Positions 1-11,904 are shown, counted from the first letter of the stretch. The stretch: DNA of 64,000 nucleotides from Chenopodium formosanum (GCA_024500155.1 CM044868.1:33715665-33779664), one strand, 5' to 3'. Made by a program: numbers and translations. Notes: a model not told the origin generated them from the sequence alone.

Positions 1-1334
1 CATCAATTCTCTCATTCTCTTTAATCATTCACCAATTCTCATCAACATTCATCTATATACACCAAAAACCAGTTTTCAATTCTCTTTCATTCTCTTTAAT
101 CATTCGCTAATTCTCATCAAGATTTCCTTAATCATTCTTCCTTCTCTCTCTTTTTCTAAACTTGCTTTTTACATACAAAATTCCGCATTTATTAGATTTA
201 GATACACCTAGCCATATTCGAAGTTGCCTTCGCCCTAGACGTGAAAGGTTTAATTTCTGAGGGTTTGGTCCCAAATCTCTATTTCAATTATTTAATTTAA
301 TTGTTTGATTTATTATTTTCCTTAAAGTTACTAACCTGTATATTTTGTTATTAGATAGAGTTACGAGGCATAAAAGTAAGTACTTTAATGGTTTTTATTG
401 ATGTTATGATGTAGAAATCATGTTTAAATTGTTATTATGATATTCCTAATATCATGTTTAGGGAAAAAGTTAAAATATCAAATATATTAAATATGATTGC
501 TATGATGCCTTTTATTTTCTTCCTAATATTTATGATTGTTAGTATCATGTTAGGGCTAAAGATTTGATTTTTATTGCTTAGTGACATGCTAGGGTTTGTT
601 ATTCATCTTGTTAGTATCATGCCTAGGATCTTGCTATTTTTATTATGCTTTAACATGATTTATGATTATTTTTATAATTGTTTTGATTATGATTATACTT
701 TTTATTATTGCTATAATTATTATTATTATTATTATTATGATTAATCATGATTGTTATTATGATGATTATCGTTTTGATGATTATAATTATTATTTTGATT
801 TATTTATTATGTTGCTTGATATTTTATTGTTATTGCTTGATCACGCCTTTTATGCATGTTTAAAGGGGATTTGTACTTGTAATCATGCCTAATAAGATAA
901 TTAATAATCTTGTTAGGGTTAATATGATTATAATTCAAGTGATCGCCAATAATAGATTTATTTGTGCTTTAATATTCAACCAACATAGATTAAACAGGTT
1001 TAGGGTTAGTCCTATTGGTTGCATGTTAGTTTGAAAGCACACATGAATACGATCAGAATAAAGTAGAGGCATACTAGGGCAGGTTCAATCTCTTTTAGGT
1101 TGGATTTGTACCTTCATCCCCGGACCCTTATTTGGTTCTAGACCTTATGGAGTTGACGATCCCTTGGATCGTTAAGGGGTGTAACCTTCACCCTGTGAAC
1201 GGTTTACTAGTTCCTAAAACTTGTTGGCGACTCTTTTGCTCTATCTTGTTCCCTTTTGGACGCCACCGTACTTAAGTGTATGATCACAGTGGGGTTCAAG
1301 CAAGGGGATTAACGCTTGTAATAAATTCCCTACA
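1..1334 (+). repeat. 5' LTR of the gag-only element (partial, U5 side)
   Basis: Direct repeat of the 3' LTR, cut by the window edge. It ends in CCCTACA, fitting the TG...CA rule. The reading frame at 662-892 comes from low-complexity TAT/ATT repeats and is not a gene. The motif family TATCATGTTAGG recurs every 50-100 bases between about 440 and 660. Confidence 0.9.
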
Positions 1335-1340
1335 GTTTTT

Positions 1341-1360
1341 TGGTGACTCCACTTGGGAGG
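1341..1360 (+). other. Primer binding site of the gag-only element
   Basis: TGGTGACTCCACTTGGGAGG lies six bases after the LTR end. It resembles the TGGCGACTC... primer site that I recall for Ogre/Tat elements, complementary to a tRNA-Arg 3' end, with some mismatches. The match to a specific tRNA was not checked. Confidence 0.6.
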
Positions 1361-1619
1361 ATTTCTATTTTAATTCCTGAATTTGTTTTGGCAATGATTT
1401 AGAATGAGTGGATGAGACTCGAAACGTTCTAAGTATTTCATGTGCGTAATTTTGATTAACATTATTGTCATATGCATAAAAAATATCTCATTGGAAAGAC
1501 CATCCGTAATGAGTTAAATACATAGGATTTTACACGTAGGAAATTTGAGAAATATCTTGCACAACTAGGACCGAAATAACACCGCGCGAAATTGGAAAAT
1601 TTTATCGAGCACAGAAAGC

Positions 1620-1765
1620 TGCTGAGGCATGTGGGAAGTAGCGCCAGGGGCCAAAGCATTGGCACCAGACTCTTAGGCGTAGCGCCAGACGCCAGTATTG
1701 GCGCCAGGCGCTACAGTTAAAAACTGGCGCCAGTCTCTATTTGTTGGTGCCAACCTCTCCCAATA
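1620..1765. repeat. GGCGCC/AGCGCC palindrome-rich array, internal copy 1
   Basis: A run of GCGCCAG, GGCGCC and GGCGCTA words in an otherwise AT-rich leader. The same words occur in the 3' LTR (7816-7890) and at 2385-2490, so one array type is present at least three times within this element. Confidence 0.7.
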
Positions 1766-2384
1766 CCGAGCCAGAAATATGCGTTCTAGTTTCGACCGAT
1801 TTTTCGTATTGTTTGCTCGATCCTACTTCCTGATTGAATTTTTTTTCACTTTTCTGAAACCCATATGTGTTCTACATATGGACATAACCCTTTGGGAATT
1901 CATGCTCCATCTACCTGATTGAACACTCCGTGCAACAAAGGGTACATCCGAGAATGTTGAATTCACCAAACCATGGAAGCGAGTTTTTCTAAACTCGCGG
2001 TGTCCCATCCACTCGCGCCAACCCCTCACGGTTAGGCTTCCGCGCGGTTCATCCGGACAATTAACCATGGACCCTCTATTGGATAAACCATATCCCGAAC
2101 TTTAGAAAACTAGAGCCATGGTTAGGTTGCAAACTCATTGCATCATATTGTGCCTACTTGACTAATTGTGCATTATTTGTTGTGCATATATTCTATGTTT
2201 CTCTTAACCGTTTGTTTGACTTGTGTTGAGATTAAATAAATTAATGACTTAAAGAACTTTTCCTAACAAATTAATTAATTAATTTGAGTCAATAAAGTCT
2301 AATAATTTAATCGGAATTGACCTAGTACGACTTTAGGCATACCCCTTTTGACTAATAACACCGAAAACAGTCCCAGATTGAGGC

Positions 2385-2490
2385 TCCAGTATTGGCGCCA
2401 AAATCTAAGATATAGCGCCACCCTGTGGAGTGTGGCGCCTGGCGACAGCTCTATTGTCTGGCGCCAAGCTCCACTGTGCGACGCCAGTCC
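2385..2490. repeat. GGCGCC palindrome-rich array, internal copy 2
   Basis: Repeated GGCGCC, AGCGCCA and GGCGACAG words between the leader and gag. Small overlapping frames on both strands here (2299-2536) come from the palindromic composition and are not genes. Confidence 0.65.
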
Positions 2491-2560
2491 TGTCGTTTGG
2501 CCGACAGTTTGGATTATTGGTCGAGTCATCACCTAGTGTCTAATTAACCAGTTTACTAAT

Positions 2561-3029
2561 TAAATTGGTTAATTTTTTATCACCTAGTGTCTAATTAACC
2601 AGTTTACTAATTAATTCGGTTAATTTTCGCTGTCAATAGTACTTGGTCGAGTCATTAATTAAGTCTAGTCACATAGTCTAGCCACATGGTCATGACACGA
2701 GTCTTACCATGTCACCTACACTCACTAGTCTTAGCACACACTTTGAGTACACATCACCATGACCATATCGTAGGTCCATGCATGAGTCGGTCTTTTCCAT
2801 CATTTGAGTTGGGGGTACACTCTATTCCTAATTCTTCATATCCGCCCATGTAAATCTTCTTTCACATTGCATGTTGAATAAAGTTTGGGTCAAATAATTA
2901 ACAATAAATATCCCCAATTTCCTTTTCCACAGTACTTGATCGAGGAGAGAAGGGAGATTAATCAAGGACAACCTCTTTATTCAAGTCTTACTTTTTGATA
3001 GACCGATTCGTCAAAAGAGGAAGGCTAAA
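2561..3029 (+). other. Leader before gag, no gene seen
   Basis: AT-rich leader. A segment containing TCACCTAGTGTCTAATTAACC occurs twice in tandem, about 52 bases apart (2528 and 2580). Nothing else recognised; gag begins at 3030. Confidence 0.5.
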
Positions 3030-4154
3030 ATGATAATGGCAAATCAAGAGGAAGTCAATGAGCTCATGAACCAATTGGTTATCGTGACTGAGACACTGAA
3101 GCTACTCACACTCAAGATCGATGATCCCGTGAAGCAACAACAAATGAACCTCATGCAAGAAATCTTGAGCAAGTTATCTAGTGACGACAAATTTCAGGGC
3201 ATGAGTTCACAAGGGGTCTCGCTGGACAAGGAACTTCTTCCGCATAAGTTCAACGCCACAGACATCCCTAAATTCAAGGCAACAGATAACCCTTACTTCC
3301 ATTTAAGATCTTTCGAAACCATAATGAGTATTAAGGGTATCAATAAGAAGGTTTTCCCCTCTCTATTCTCACTATCTCTTGAAACGTTTTGCCAACAATG
3401 GTACTTCTCCCTTGACAAAGAGAAAACCTCTACTTGGGAATCGATAGTAAACGCTTTCACTGATAGGTACAAGTGCAATATTCAAGTTGAAACTGATCAT
3501 AGACAACTAGAGATGCTAAGACAAAAACAGAATGAAGGCTTTACTTCTTTCTTTAATAAGTGGAGGGAAACTTCCGCCAGGATGATTGAGGTGCCCACTG
3601 AAAAGGAGTCTGTGATGATGTTTATCAAGAATCTCCAAGAGAAGTATTCGAAGCATTTAAAATATCAACACAATCTGAATATATTCAAGGTCGTTTATGA
3701 CATCGGAATTTAAATCGAAGATGACCTCGCAAAGCAAAAAGCTACTAACAATAGTAACCACGGTGGCTGGAAAGGAAAGAAGAACGACAATCCTTCTTCT
3801 TCCGAAAACGCCCACTCGAGTAACAATGTTAGTATTTTTTATCTTAGTGAAGTTTTAGCCATGGATAACCAAGGATCTAAGAAGTAACTAAGGAAAGACT
3901 TCACCCCCATTGGGATGAGCTACGATACTGCCTTCGATCGACTCCATGCCAAAGGACTCATTACTCCCACTGGACCTATTCAAGATCCCGCATTTGAAAA
4001 GAGATTGCCTAGTTGGAATCCAGACGAACACTGCAAGAACCATCAAGGTAGGGGTCATACTACTGAGAGCTGTTGGAAGCTAAAGGAGGCTATCCAACAT
4101 TTGATTGATAATAACAAGATTCCCATGCCTCCAGTTAACAAGAAGAGCGAGTGA
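3030..4154 (+). pseudogene. gag: Gag pseudogene, Tat/Ogre-like
   Basis: One frame of about 374 codons runs from ATG 3030 to TGA 4154, broken by two TAA stops at 3711 and 3885; both could be former CAA codons. Residues ~85-210 form the retrotransposon gag core, with FHLRSFETIMSIKG, a QQWYFSLD segment, FTDRYKC and a FTSFFNKWRETSARM segment. The C-terminal part (from ~3960) has FEKRLPSWNPDEHC followed by CKNHQGRGHTTESCWKLK, the zinc-knuckle-like ending typical of Tat/Ogre Gag. Gag would form the virus-like particle. No pol frame follows, so this was probably a gag-only element before it decayed. Family assignment is by motif, not by alignment. Confidence 0.85.
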
Positions 4155-6168
4155 TGATAAAGGAAACAACACAAGACAAGAAGCGAGCTTCAACGACAAG
4201 ATTTCGTGTCCTCTTTTTTCTATTTCTTTTTTATTTACCCTTTCCCCAATAAGTCTAGCATAGGCACCTTTTTATTCTCCCTAGATTTATTTTGTAGGAT
4301 CATTATTTATTTTCCTATAATAAAATGAGCATTTATTTTCTTATATATGATCATTTCATTATACTGCATTAAAAAAAAAAGATGTGGAATTAAGCACAAG
4401 GTATACCAATGATTTGGGGTGCCCCTTGTAGCCACATCATATCTCCTTTCACCCTTCAATTATACATCCTTTTTTGGTAAACCACTTTGAGCCTCGTCTA
4501 ACGATAGACCTTTCTTTTTTCAACCTACATTTACCTAACCTTGGGATGGGATGGTGTGTAACTTATGCAATTCTAAAAAAAAAAAAAAAAAAAAAAAGCT
4601 TGAGTAATTCAAAAGATCAAAATAAAAATAAAGTAAAAATAAATAATAAAAGTGTACAAAAGGGTAAGTGTTCCAATTTCTTTGATATGAAAATATCTTC
4701 GATAAGAACACATCTCAGATTGCGTCTCTTATCGAGTGCTCGGTACCGTGCCTGAGAAACATGAATGCCAAGTGAGTGATAGACCGCATGATCGGGATTG
4801 CCCACACTTATGAAAATAAAACAAAAAAAACAAAAAAAGAGAGCTAAAAAAAAAGTAGAAACTGAAGCATAAAAATACAAAGATTCAAAAGCAAGGTTGC
4901 ACACCTTGGGGGCTTATTGAGGGTCTTGAACCTTTATCCCTTTCTTCTATAAACTTTAGCCTAACCACGTTACAACCCTTAAAAAGACCTTTTTGAGGTA
5001 TACACACTTGTGCGAGGTTTGGCTAGAGCTACGTTCGGCCTGTTTCCTAACGGATACGTAGGCAATTAACCTCACAAAGGGGTGCGGCCGTAATAAAAAT
5101 GCATTCATATATACATTCACAATTGATCATATCAAGGGATCTCCTATGCTCATCCCTATTCACTTAGAGCTATACTTGGGGGCTTGATCCCTACATCATT
5201 AGCTTACCTAGCCTAAGAGTAACCATTATTTGACTCTTCTAATAATAATATTTTTCCACACACTTAGCCTTTGCGGCCTAACTGTAGTGTCACTTTCACA
5301 CACATCACAAATACATGACCAAATATACTTCTTTTAGGAACCCTTTGTCGTGAAATCTTAACACAACATTGAAGCATGCCTTGTTATATCAACATCACTC
5401 ATCATTGCATCACAAAGTATGAAGTGCTTAGCCTCAGTGCCTAAGTTACCCATCTACTTTCATCATTGAGTCAATAATTGAGAAAGCCTAGGATGGATTA
5501 ATCCTTGCACCTTGAGAGATAGTATCAAACAACATTTTACTAAGCTCATTCAACATGCACCTTCAAAAACTTTAGATTCTTTTTCGCGACTTTCTTTATT
5601 CGGGAGAAAGTCGGTACCCTCCACAAAAATGGCGGAAAATTTTTGCTTTTTTGCATTTTCAAGTCGCACGATCACATTACGATGCACACACAAGTCATGT
5701 ACACATTGAGTCATGTCGTGTCACATCACCTTGATTTGAGTCTAACACATGTGTCAAACACGCTAGAACTTAGGTCAACCCTATGATGATTAAAAAGATT
5801 AGCAAAGTTCTAAAGTAAAAAATAAATACAGGTGCAGCAGAATAGGGAAGACCCTATCACAGCGTTCGGCGACAGAGTCGATTCTTGGCGCCAGAGATAT
5901 CTCAGCAACGACAGAGATCGAAGCCTCTCAGAGCAGTTATTTCAACCTCAGGCGAGCAATTTCGGGTTCCTTGGTACGCCAGTTAGCCCCTATAAGCAAT
6001 TTGTTATGATTAAGTAGTCAGTTTGATTACAATCACAATAAATGGTCGACATGATGAAAGATCGTCTCACTTAGCTTAAAGCGGCTATGAATTGGCTCAT
6101 CACGAAAACACTGACATACTTGTTTTAGCGGAAGCAAAGTTCAAGCGAGCTTTAGAGATCGACAAACG
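4155..6168 (+). other. Non-coding interior of the gag-only element
   Basis: No sustained frame. A poly-A run lies at about 4575-4597. A block at about 5028-5072 with ACGTTCGGCCTG and GGATACGTAGGCAAT resembles a conserved stretch I recall from untranslated parts of Tat/Ogre elements. A short GC-rich block at 5858-5900 (CGGCGACAG, TGGCGCCAG) repeats the array words seen upstream. Confidence 0.55.
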
Positions 6169-6225
6169 TTGGTCTTCGGAAATTTCTTCTTCAGAATATT
6201 ATCGCAACAAACGTTCAAGTATCGA

Positions 6226-6725
6226 AGCTCTTTTGTTCAGAGACGCGTGAACATCTCCATCAAAGCTCTTTTGTTCAGAGACGCGTGGACATATCATCAA
6301 AGATCTCCTATTTTCAAGCTCTTTCGCCCAGAGACGCGTGGGCATATCATCAAAGCTCTTTTGTTCAAAGACGCGTGGACAATCCTTTTCAAGCTCTTTT
6401 GTTCAGAGACGCGTGAACATTTCCATTAAGCTCTTTTGCTCTAGAGACGCGTGGGCATATCATTCAAGCTCTTTTGTTCAGAGACGAGTGGACATATCAT
6501 TAGAGATCTCCTATTTTTTTTTTCAAGCTCTTTTGCTCAGAGACGCATAGGCATCCTATTATCAAGCTCTTCGTTCAGAGACGCGTGGACACATCATTCA
6601 GAAGATCATATAAAAAAGAAGCTCTTTGTTCTGAGACGCGTGAACAAATAAAAAAGAAGCTCTTTGTTCGGAGGTGCGTGAACATATCAAAAAGAAGCTC
6701 TTTGTTCAGAGATGAGTGAACATCG
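6226..6725 (+). repeat. Tandem array of ~12 units, ~30-50 bp each
   Basis: About twelve imperfect units share the core AGCTCTTTTGTTCAGAGACG followed by CGTGGACATATCAT. Several units contain ACGCGT, and some have an extra insert (AGATCTCCTATTTT). Frames at 6169-6651 are a by-product of the array and are not genes. Confidence 0.9.
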
Positions 6726-6776
6726 AAACAGCAAGGTGGCATTCCCCAGATTGTGGAAGAGTTGTCACAAACAACT

Positions 6777-6912
6777 GAGGATTGTTTCAAGAGAAGCAAT
6801 ATTCGATAGTATTCCCTTGGACGTGGAATATTATCAATGCGGATGAGGATTGTTTCAAGAGAAGCAATCTTCGATGGTATTCCCTTGGACGTGGAATACT
6901 ATCATAGCGGAG
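6777..6912 (+). repeat. 68-bp tandem duplication, plus decayed third copy
   Basis: GAGGATTGTTTCAAGAGAAG starts at 6777 and again at 6845. A diverged copy follows from ~6910 (GAGGAAGATCGTTTCAGGCG). It directly follows the ~12-unit array. Confidence 0.85.
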
Positions 6913-7235
6913 GAAGATCGTTTCAGGCGAAGCCATCTTCTAATTTTGAAGCAGTTACGGGCATAGTGGTTTTCAAGCGAGATGACATTCTCTAGGTTGT
7001 AGGAGGTCATCAAAATAACAGTAAAGCGGCAGCAAATCGGTTACCTTTCAGAGACGTGTGCTCAACAGTGCAAGATACGCGTTTCTTAACTTTTTTATCT
7101 GTTTAACTAACGCTAGTTTGCAGGTATCGGTTTTACAAGAGTGATTTAGGATTGCAGAACGTTCTGAATCATTCTTCGTCCCTATCGATACTTTGACTTT
7201 TGTTTTCGAAACTCGCATTTCTACAAACTTAGTCA

Positions 7236-7248
7236 AAGTGGGGGCTTC
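7236..7248 (+). other. Polypurine tract before the 3' LTR
   Basis: AAAGTGGGGGCTTC lies immediately before the LTR start. The LTR begins TATAGACACC where other family members begin TGTAGACACC (one G to A change). Confidence 0.65.
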
Positions 7249-9299
7249 TATAGACACCCATGTGTGTCTCCCAAAAACCAAACCCGGTGATGAGTACCTT
7301 TCACGTTGAATCATAATCGAATGAAGTGAAAGTGCGGAAAGTCTAGTGTTGCCGGTAGTTTTAATTTCTTTTCTCTTCTCTCTTTTTTTTAAAACTTATT
7401 TTAGGAAAACAGCCAATCCAGTTTGGTTGGTATATGATATGGGTCCAATAGTAGTGTAGTTGGATGGGGCTTGACAAGAGCTTTCCAACGATATATTATA
7501 AGCCCAATTCTGATGAATATTAAGGAAGTTATGGCCAATTTACTAAACTGGGCCCGCTTTGAGCCTTATATGCGGCCCAATGATCTAGGAGAGGGCCTAA
7601 TATGATTTATCATTCCTAATGAAATTAGGAATGGTTCTAGTCTTCTAGATTCTTCTAGAAGGTTCTTTTCATTCCTAATTCAATTAACATTGATAAATTG
7701 ACTTTTGTTGACTTTTCAGAGTTTTTATTAAAATCAAAAAGCATTTTTGTGGAAAAGATACGATTTTATCCTCTTGTACGGCAAAATTTATCAGATTTTA
7801 GAAAACGCGTTAAAAACAAGATTGGCGCCTAACGCCAGGCATTGGCGCCTGGCGCCAATGGCCAATTCCTGGCGCCAATCTCGTTTTGCGTGCGCCAGAC
7901 TCTATTTTGTTTATTTTATCTTTTTGGCTGATTTTCTCTAAAAATAACGTCGTAAAAACTCCGTTTTCATCATCAATTCTATCATTCTCTTTAATCATTC
8001 ACCAATTTTCAAAAACATTCATCTATATACACCTACAACCAGTTCTCAATTCTCTTTCCATCTCTTAAATCATTCGCTAATTCTCATCAAGATTTCCTTA
8101 ATCATTCATCCTTCTCTCTCCTTTTCTAAACTTGCTTTTGACATACAAAATTCCGCTTTCATTAGATCTAGATACACCTAGCCATATTCGAAGTTGCCTT
8201 CGCCCTAGACGTGAAAGGTTTAATTTATGAGGGTTTGGTCCCAAATCTCTATTTCAATTATTTAATTTAATTGTTTGATTTATTATTTTCCTTGAAGTTA
8301 CTAACGTGTGTATTTTGTTATTAGAAAGATCTACGAATGATCAAAGTAAGTACTTTAATGGTTTTTATTGATGTTATGATGTAGAAATCATGTTTAAATT
8401 GTTATTATGATATTCCTAGTATCATGTTTAGGGAAAAAGTTATAATATCAAATATATTAAATATGATTGCTATGATGCCTTTTATTTTCTTCCTAATATT
8501 TATGATTGTTAGTATCATGTTAGGGCTAAAGATTTGATTTTTCTTGCTTAGTGACATGCTAGGGTTTGTTATTAATCTTGTTAGTATCATGCCTAGGATC
8601 TTGCTATTTTTATTATGCTTTAACATGATTTATGATTATTTTTATAATTGTTTTGAATATGATTATAATTTTATTATTGCTATAATTATTATTATGATTA
8701 TGATTAATCATGATTGTTATTATGATGATTATCGTTTTGATGATTATAATTATTATTTTGATTTATTTATTATGTTGCTTGATATTTTATTGTTATTGCT
8801 TGATCACACCTTTTATGCATGTTTAAAGGGAATTTGTACTTGTAATCACGCTTAATAAGATAATTAATAATCTTGTTAGGGTTAATATGATTATAATTCA
8901 AGTGATCGCCAATAATAGATTTATTTGTGCATTAATATTCAACCAACATAGATTATACAGGTTTAGGGTTAATCATATTGGTTACATGTTAGTCAGAAAG
9001 TGCACATGAATAACATAGAATAAAGTAGAGGCCTATTATTAGGGCAGGTTCAATATCTTTTAGGTTGGATTTGTACCTTCATCCCCGAACCCTTATTTGG
9101 TTCTAGACCTTATGGAGTTGACGATCTCTTGGATCGTTAAGGGGTGTAACCTTCACCCTATGAACGGTTTACAAGTTCTTAAAACTTGTTGGCGACTCTT
9201 TTGCTCTATCTTCTTACCTTTTGGATGCCACCGTACTTAAGTGTATGATCACAGTGGGGTTAAAGCAAGGGGATTAACGCTTGAAATAAATTCCCTACA
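7249..9299 (+). repeat. 3' LTR of the gag-only element (2051 bp, family V)
   Basis: Its last ~1330 bases match 1-1334. It starts TATAGACACC and ends CCCTACA. U3 contains a GGCGCC array at 7816-7890, then a decayed TATA region at ~7933 (CTCTAAAAATAA, where sister LTRs read CTATAAATA). The frame at 8544-8855 is the same low-complexity artefact as at 662-892. Confidence 0.9.
7816..7890. repeat. GGCGCC array upstream of the LTR TATA region
   Basis: Four GGCGCC hexamers in 75 bases, arranged as ATTGGCGCC and GGCGCCAAT inverted pairs. The array lies about 45 bases upstream of the former TATA box. Confidence 0.85.
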
Positions 9300-10035
9300 C
9301 ATAGGTTCACCATTAATTAATACTCCAAGATGAATGACAACAATCAATTAACAATGCAAAAATTAATCAGATTATAAAGGGCTTTCGCTACGTATTATAA
9401 TCACAAAATTAATCTACCAGTATTAAATCGCATCTCTCGAATCTTTACTTAACCATTTATAAATTAACTTGCCTATTCACACTAAGCCTAAACATCAATT
9501 CTCATCTCTCGAATCTTGAACCAATGTTGCACAACTCGTACAATTAAACAAGCGCTAATCTAATTGCATAGCATTAAATAAAATCAATAGGAAATCAACC
9601 CAAATCATTAATACTCAACAATAAAAAATCATCCCTTCATACTAAGCTAATCATGGAATCCCGCAGCCCTAGGATAAAACTACTCGCACATAATTAAAGT
9701 TAAACTAAGACAAGAAATTAAAGAAAACATGATAAAGATAATAATAATCTAACTAATGTGAAAACTATAAATTAAATTAAAGCAAAACAAAATTGTTAAA
9801 TAAACTAAAGCAATGACAACTATAAAATTACAATATCTAACTAATGTAATATTAGAGAAAAATAAGGAGTACTAAAGAAACATTAAACAAAATAATCAAT
9901 GAAGAAAATCTTATATTAACTAAAACTTAAACTAAAGAAAAGTGCGCAAAAGTTTTGTAAAGAAATAAAGTCAACTAAATAAATGATGAAATCCCACTAA
10001 AACTAATGAAAAGCATAAAACTAAAGCTAATGCCA

Positions 10036-10429
10036 CAATTGGTCTTGACTGCACTCTAGTGCAGCCAAGGTAGCTACAACAAGTGAGGCCCAAAACGCGC
10101 GGCCCAAATAAAAAATGAACATTTAGTTAAAAAATATGAACATGAAAAAAGAAATGAACATTTAATAACAAAAAATGAATACGTAAAAAAAAATAAACAT
10201 TTAATACTTAAAAGTTTACATGTTATAAGGAAATGATCATTTATTAAAAATGAATCTAATTATCATATAATCATAAATTTGCTAGACCACGACCTTAAAA
10301 ATGAACATTTAGTTAGAAAAATGAACACACATAAAAAAAAAAAATAAAAAATAAAATAAAAAAAGAATATTCAGTAATAAAAATGAATACGTAAAAAAAT
10401 GAACATTCAGTAATAAAAAGTGAACATGT

Positions 10430-10471
<42 letters not shown>

Positions 10472-11904
10472 ATTTAGCATATTAAAAATGAACCTTTATC
10501 ATACAACCATAAAATTGGATCATATACATTGGAAATTCTCCAACTTAAAGACAAATTCGTTGTAATATCATATACTTCTTCATCACTTCTTACTTGTTTC
10601 TTCACTAATTCGGAGTCTTTGTCTTCTACAAATACAATTAATCTGCACTCAGTAAAATATAACAAATAATCAAAATTCATAATCATCACAACATATGTTC
10701 ATAATAATTATTTAGGATGTTCTTATATATAATCATCAATACAGTAGTTAAAAATATATATAATTATCACTCTATATGTCATGTGTTTCATAATCAATAA
10801 CAGATTTGTTCGTAATGAATAACGAAACATATATATTCTTAATAAATTGTTCAGATTTTCAACACTAAATGTTCAGATAATTTAACTTTCAACGTATTAT
10901 ATTTTACTTTCAACCTAATAAAAATGAACATTTAGTATTAAAAAATTAACACTTATAAAATGAACATGTAACAAAAAGTTTTAAACATTTAGGATATTAA
11001 AATGAACATGATTTTCATAAAGGTTCAAATTCATTGTATATAATTATTAATGAAAAATAAAGATAAAATAAATTGTTGAAATATGTTTATTTTTTATGTA
11101 TTTAATATTAATTTTCGGTGTACTAAATGTTCATTTTTTAAAAGATGTTCATTTTTAAATTCGTACGTGTTCATTTTTTTTAAAGAAATTATATTCAAGA
11201 TCGATTGTAATCATTGAAACTCTAAAAAATTGAATATACACCTTAGATCTAATCTTGATTCATCATAGAGAAATTAATTATTGATTTGTAACATGATTAG
11301 AAATCAAAAGAAAAAAAAAATTAAAAGAAAAAGAGAGAGAGAAAGAGAGAGGGGGGGGAAATAACTACAAATTAAGCAATACAATTGATATTCTTTAACA
11401 ATTAAGCAATTTAATTGATATTCATCACAAACTCATAATAATTTCAAACAATCAAACAATAAATCATCATGCATGATCAACAAAATCATACAAAATACAA
11501 TTACAAATTGATAAAATCTAACCTCCATTATACAAATACAACTTTCTCTCTCCTCCATTTTTTTTTTCTTTCCTCTTTGATAAAGCCAAATGATTGAATC
11601 TGAAACTCATAGATTTAGAAAGAAAGAAGTATACCCATCAAAACACGAATTAGTAACTCAAAAATTTATATAAAGAAGAAGAAAACTTTAAAGATTGTAG
11701 GGAAATGAGGTAAAGAGGAGAGAGAAAATGTTAAATCGAGAAGAAAATGAAGAGAGAGAAAAATAATAGAGCTAAGGAAGAAGAAGAAAGAGAATTAAGA
11801 TATAAGGAAGAAAAAAACGTATGTTCATTTTAACGCACTGTATGTTCACATTTAATGGTGTTGCAGCTAGCTTGGCTGCACTAGAATGCAGCCAAGAATT
11901 TGCA
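10036..11904. mobile_element. Non-autonomous Mutator-like (MULE) element, 1.87 kb
   Basis: The ends are inverted copies of each other over ~45 bases: the left end contains CTTGACTGCACTCTAGTGC, and the right end inverted reads CTTGGCTGCATTCTAGTGC. The 9-bp direct repeat CTAATGCCA flanks it (10027-10035 and 11905-11913), which is the usual target-duplication size of Mutator elements. The interior is AT-rich with many AATGAACATTTA/ATGAACATG words and a 37-base poly-A run, and holds no transposase frame. Each TIR also contains its own hairpin (CTTGGCTGCA...TGCAGCCAAG). Superfamily rests mainly on the 9-bp duplication. Confidence 0.7.
10431..10467 (+). repeat. Poly-A homopolymer, 37 bases
   Basis: An uninterrupted run of A inside the Mutator-like element, flanked by ATGAACAT repeats. 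It is too internal to be a retroposon tail of this element. Confidence 0.9.

Larger units (their letters stand above)
1..9299 (+). mobile_element. Non-autonomous Ty3/gypsy-type LTR element, gag only (TR-GAG-like), family V
   Basis: The stretch 1-1334 is repeated almost unchanged at about 7973-9299, so the two are the LTRs of one element whose first ~720 bases lie before the window. Between them are a primer binding site, a broken gag (3030-4154), three kilobases without coding sequence but with tandem repeats, and a purine tract directly before the second LTR. No protease, RT, RNase H or integrase motif was found in any frame. This matches the published notion of TR-GAG elements, which depend on pol supplied in trans. 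The gag zinc-finger region and the primer site resemble the Tat/Ogre branch. Three further LTRs of this family occur at 14155, 16519 and 30235. Confidence 0.85.

Noticed and set aside
662..892. Ile/Asp/Tyr-rich frame repeated at 8544-8855
   Set aside because: It lies in the LTR U5 on low-complexity TAT/GAT repeats; the similarity of the two copies is due to the LTR repeat.
6169..6651. Overlapping frames with SSSFVQRR repeats
   Set aside because: Generated by the ~12-unit tandem array; several frames of the same DNA show repeats and none has a start context or homologue.
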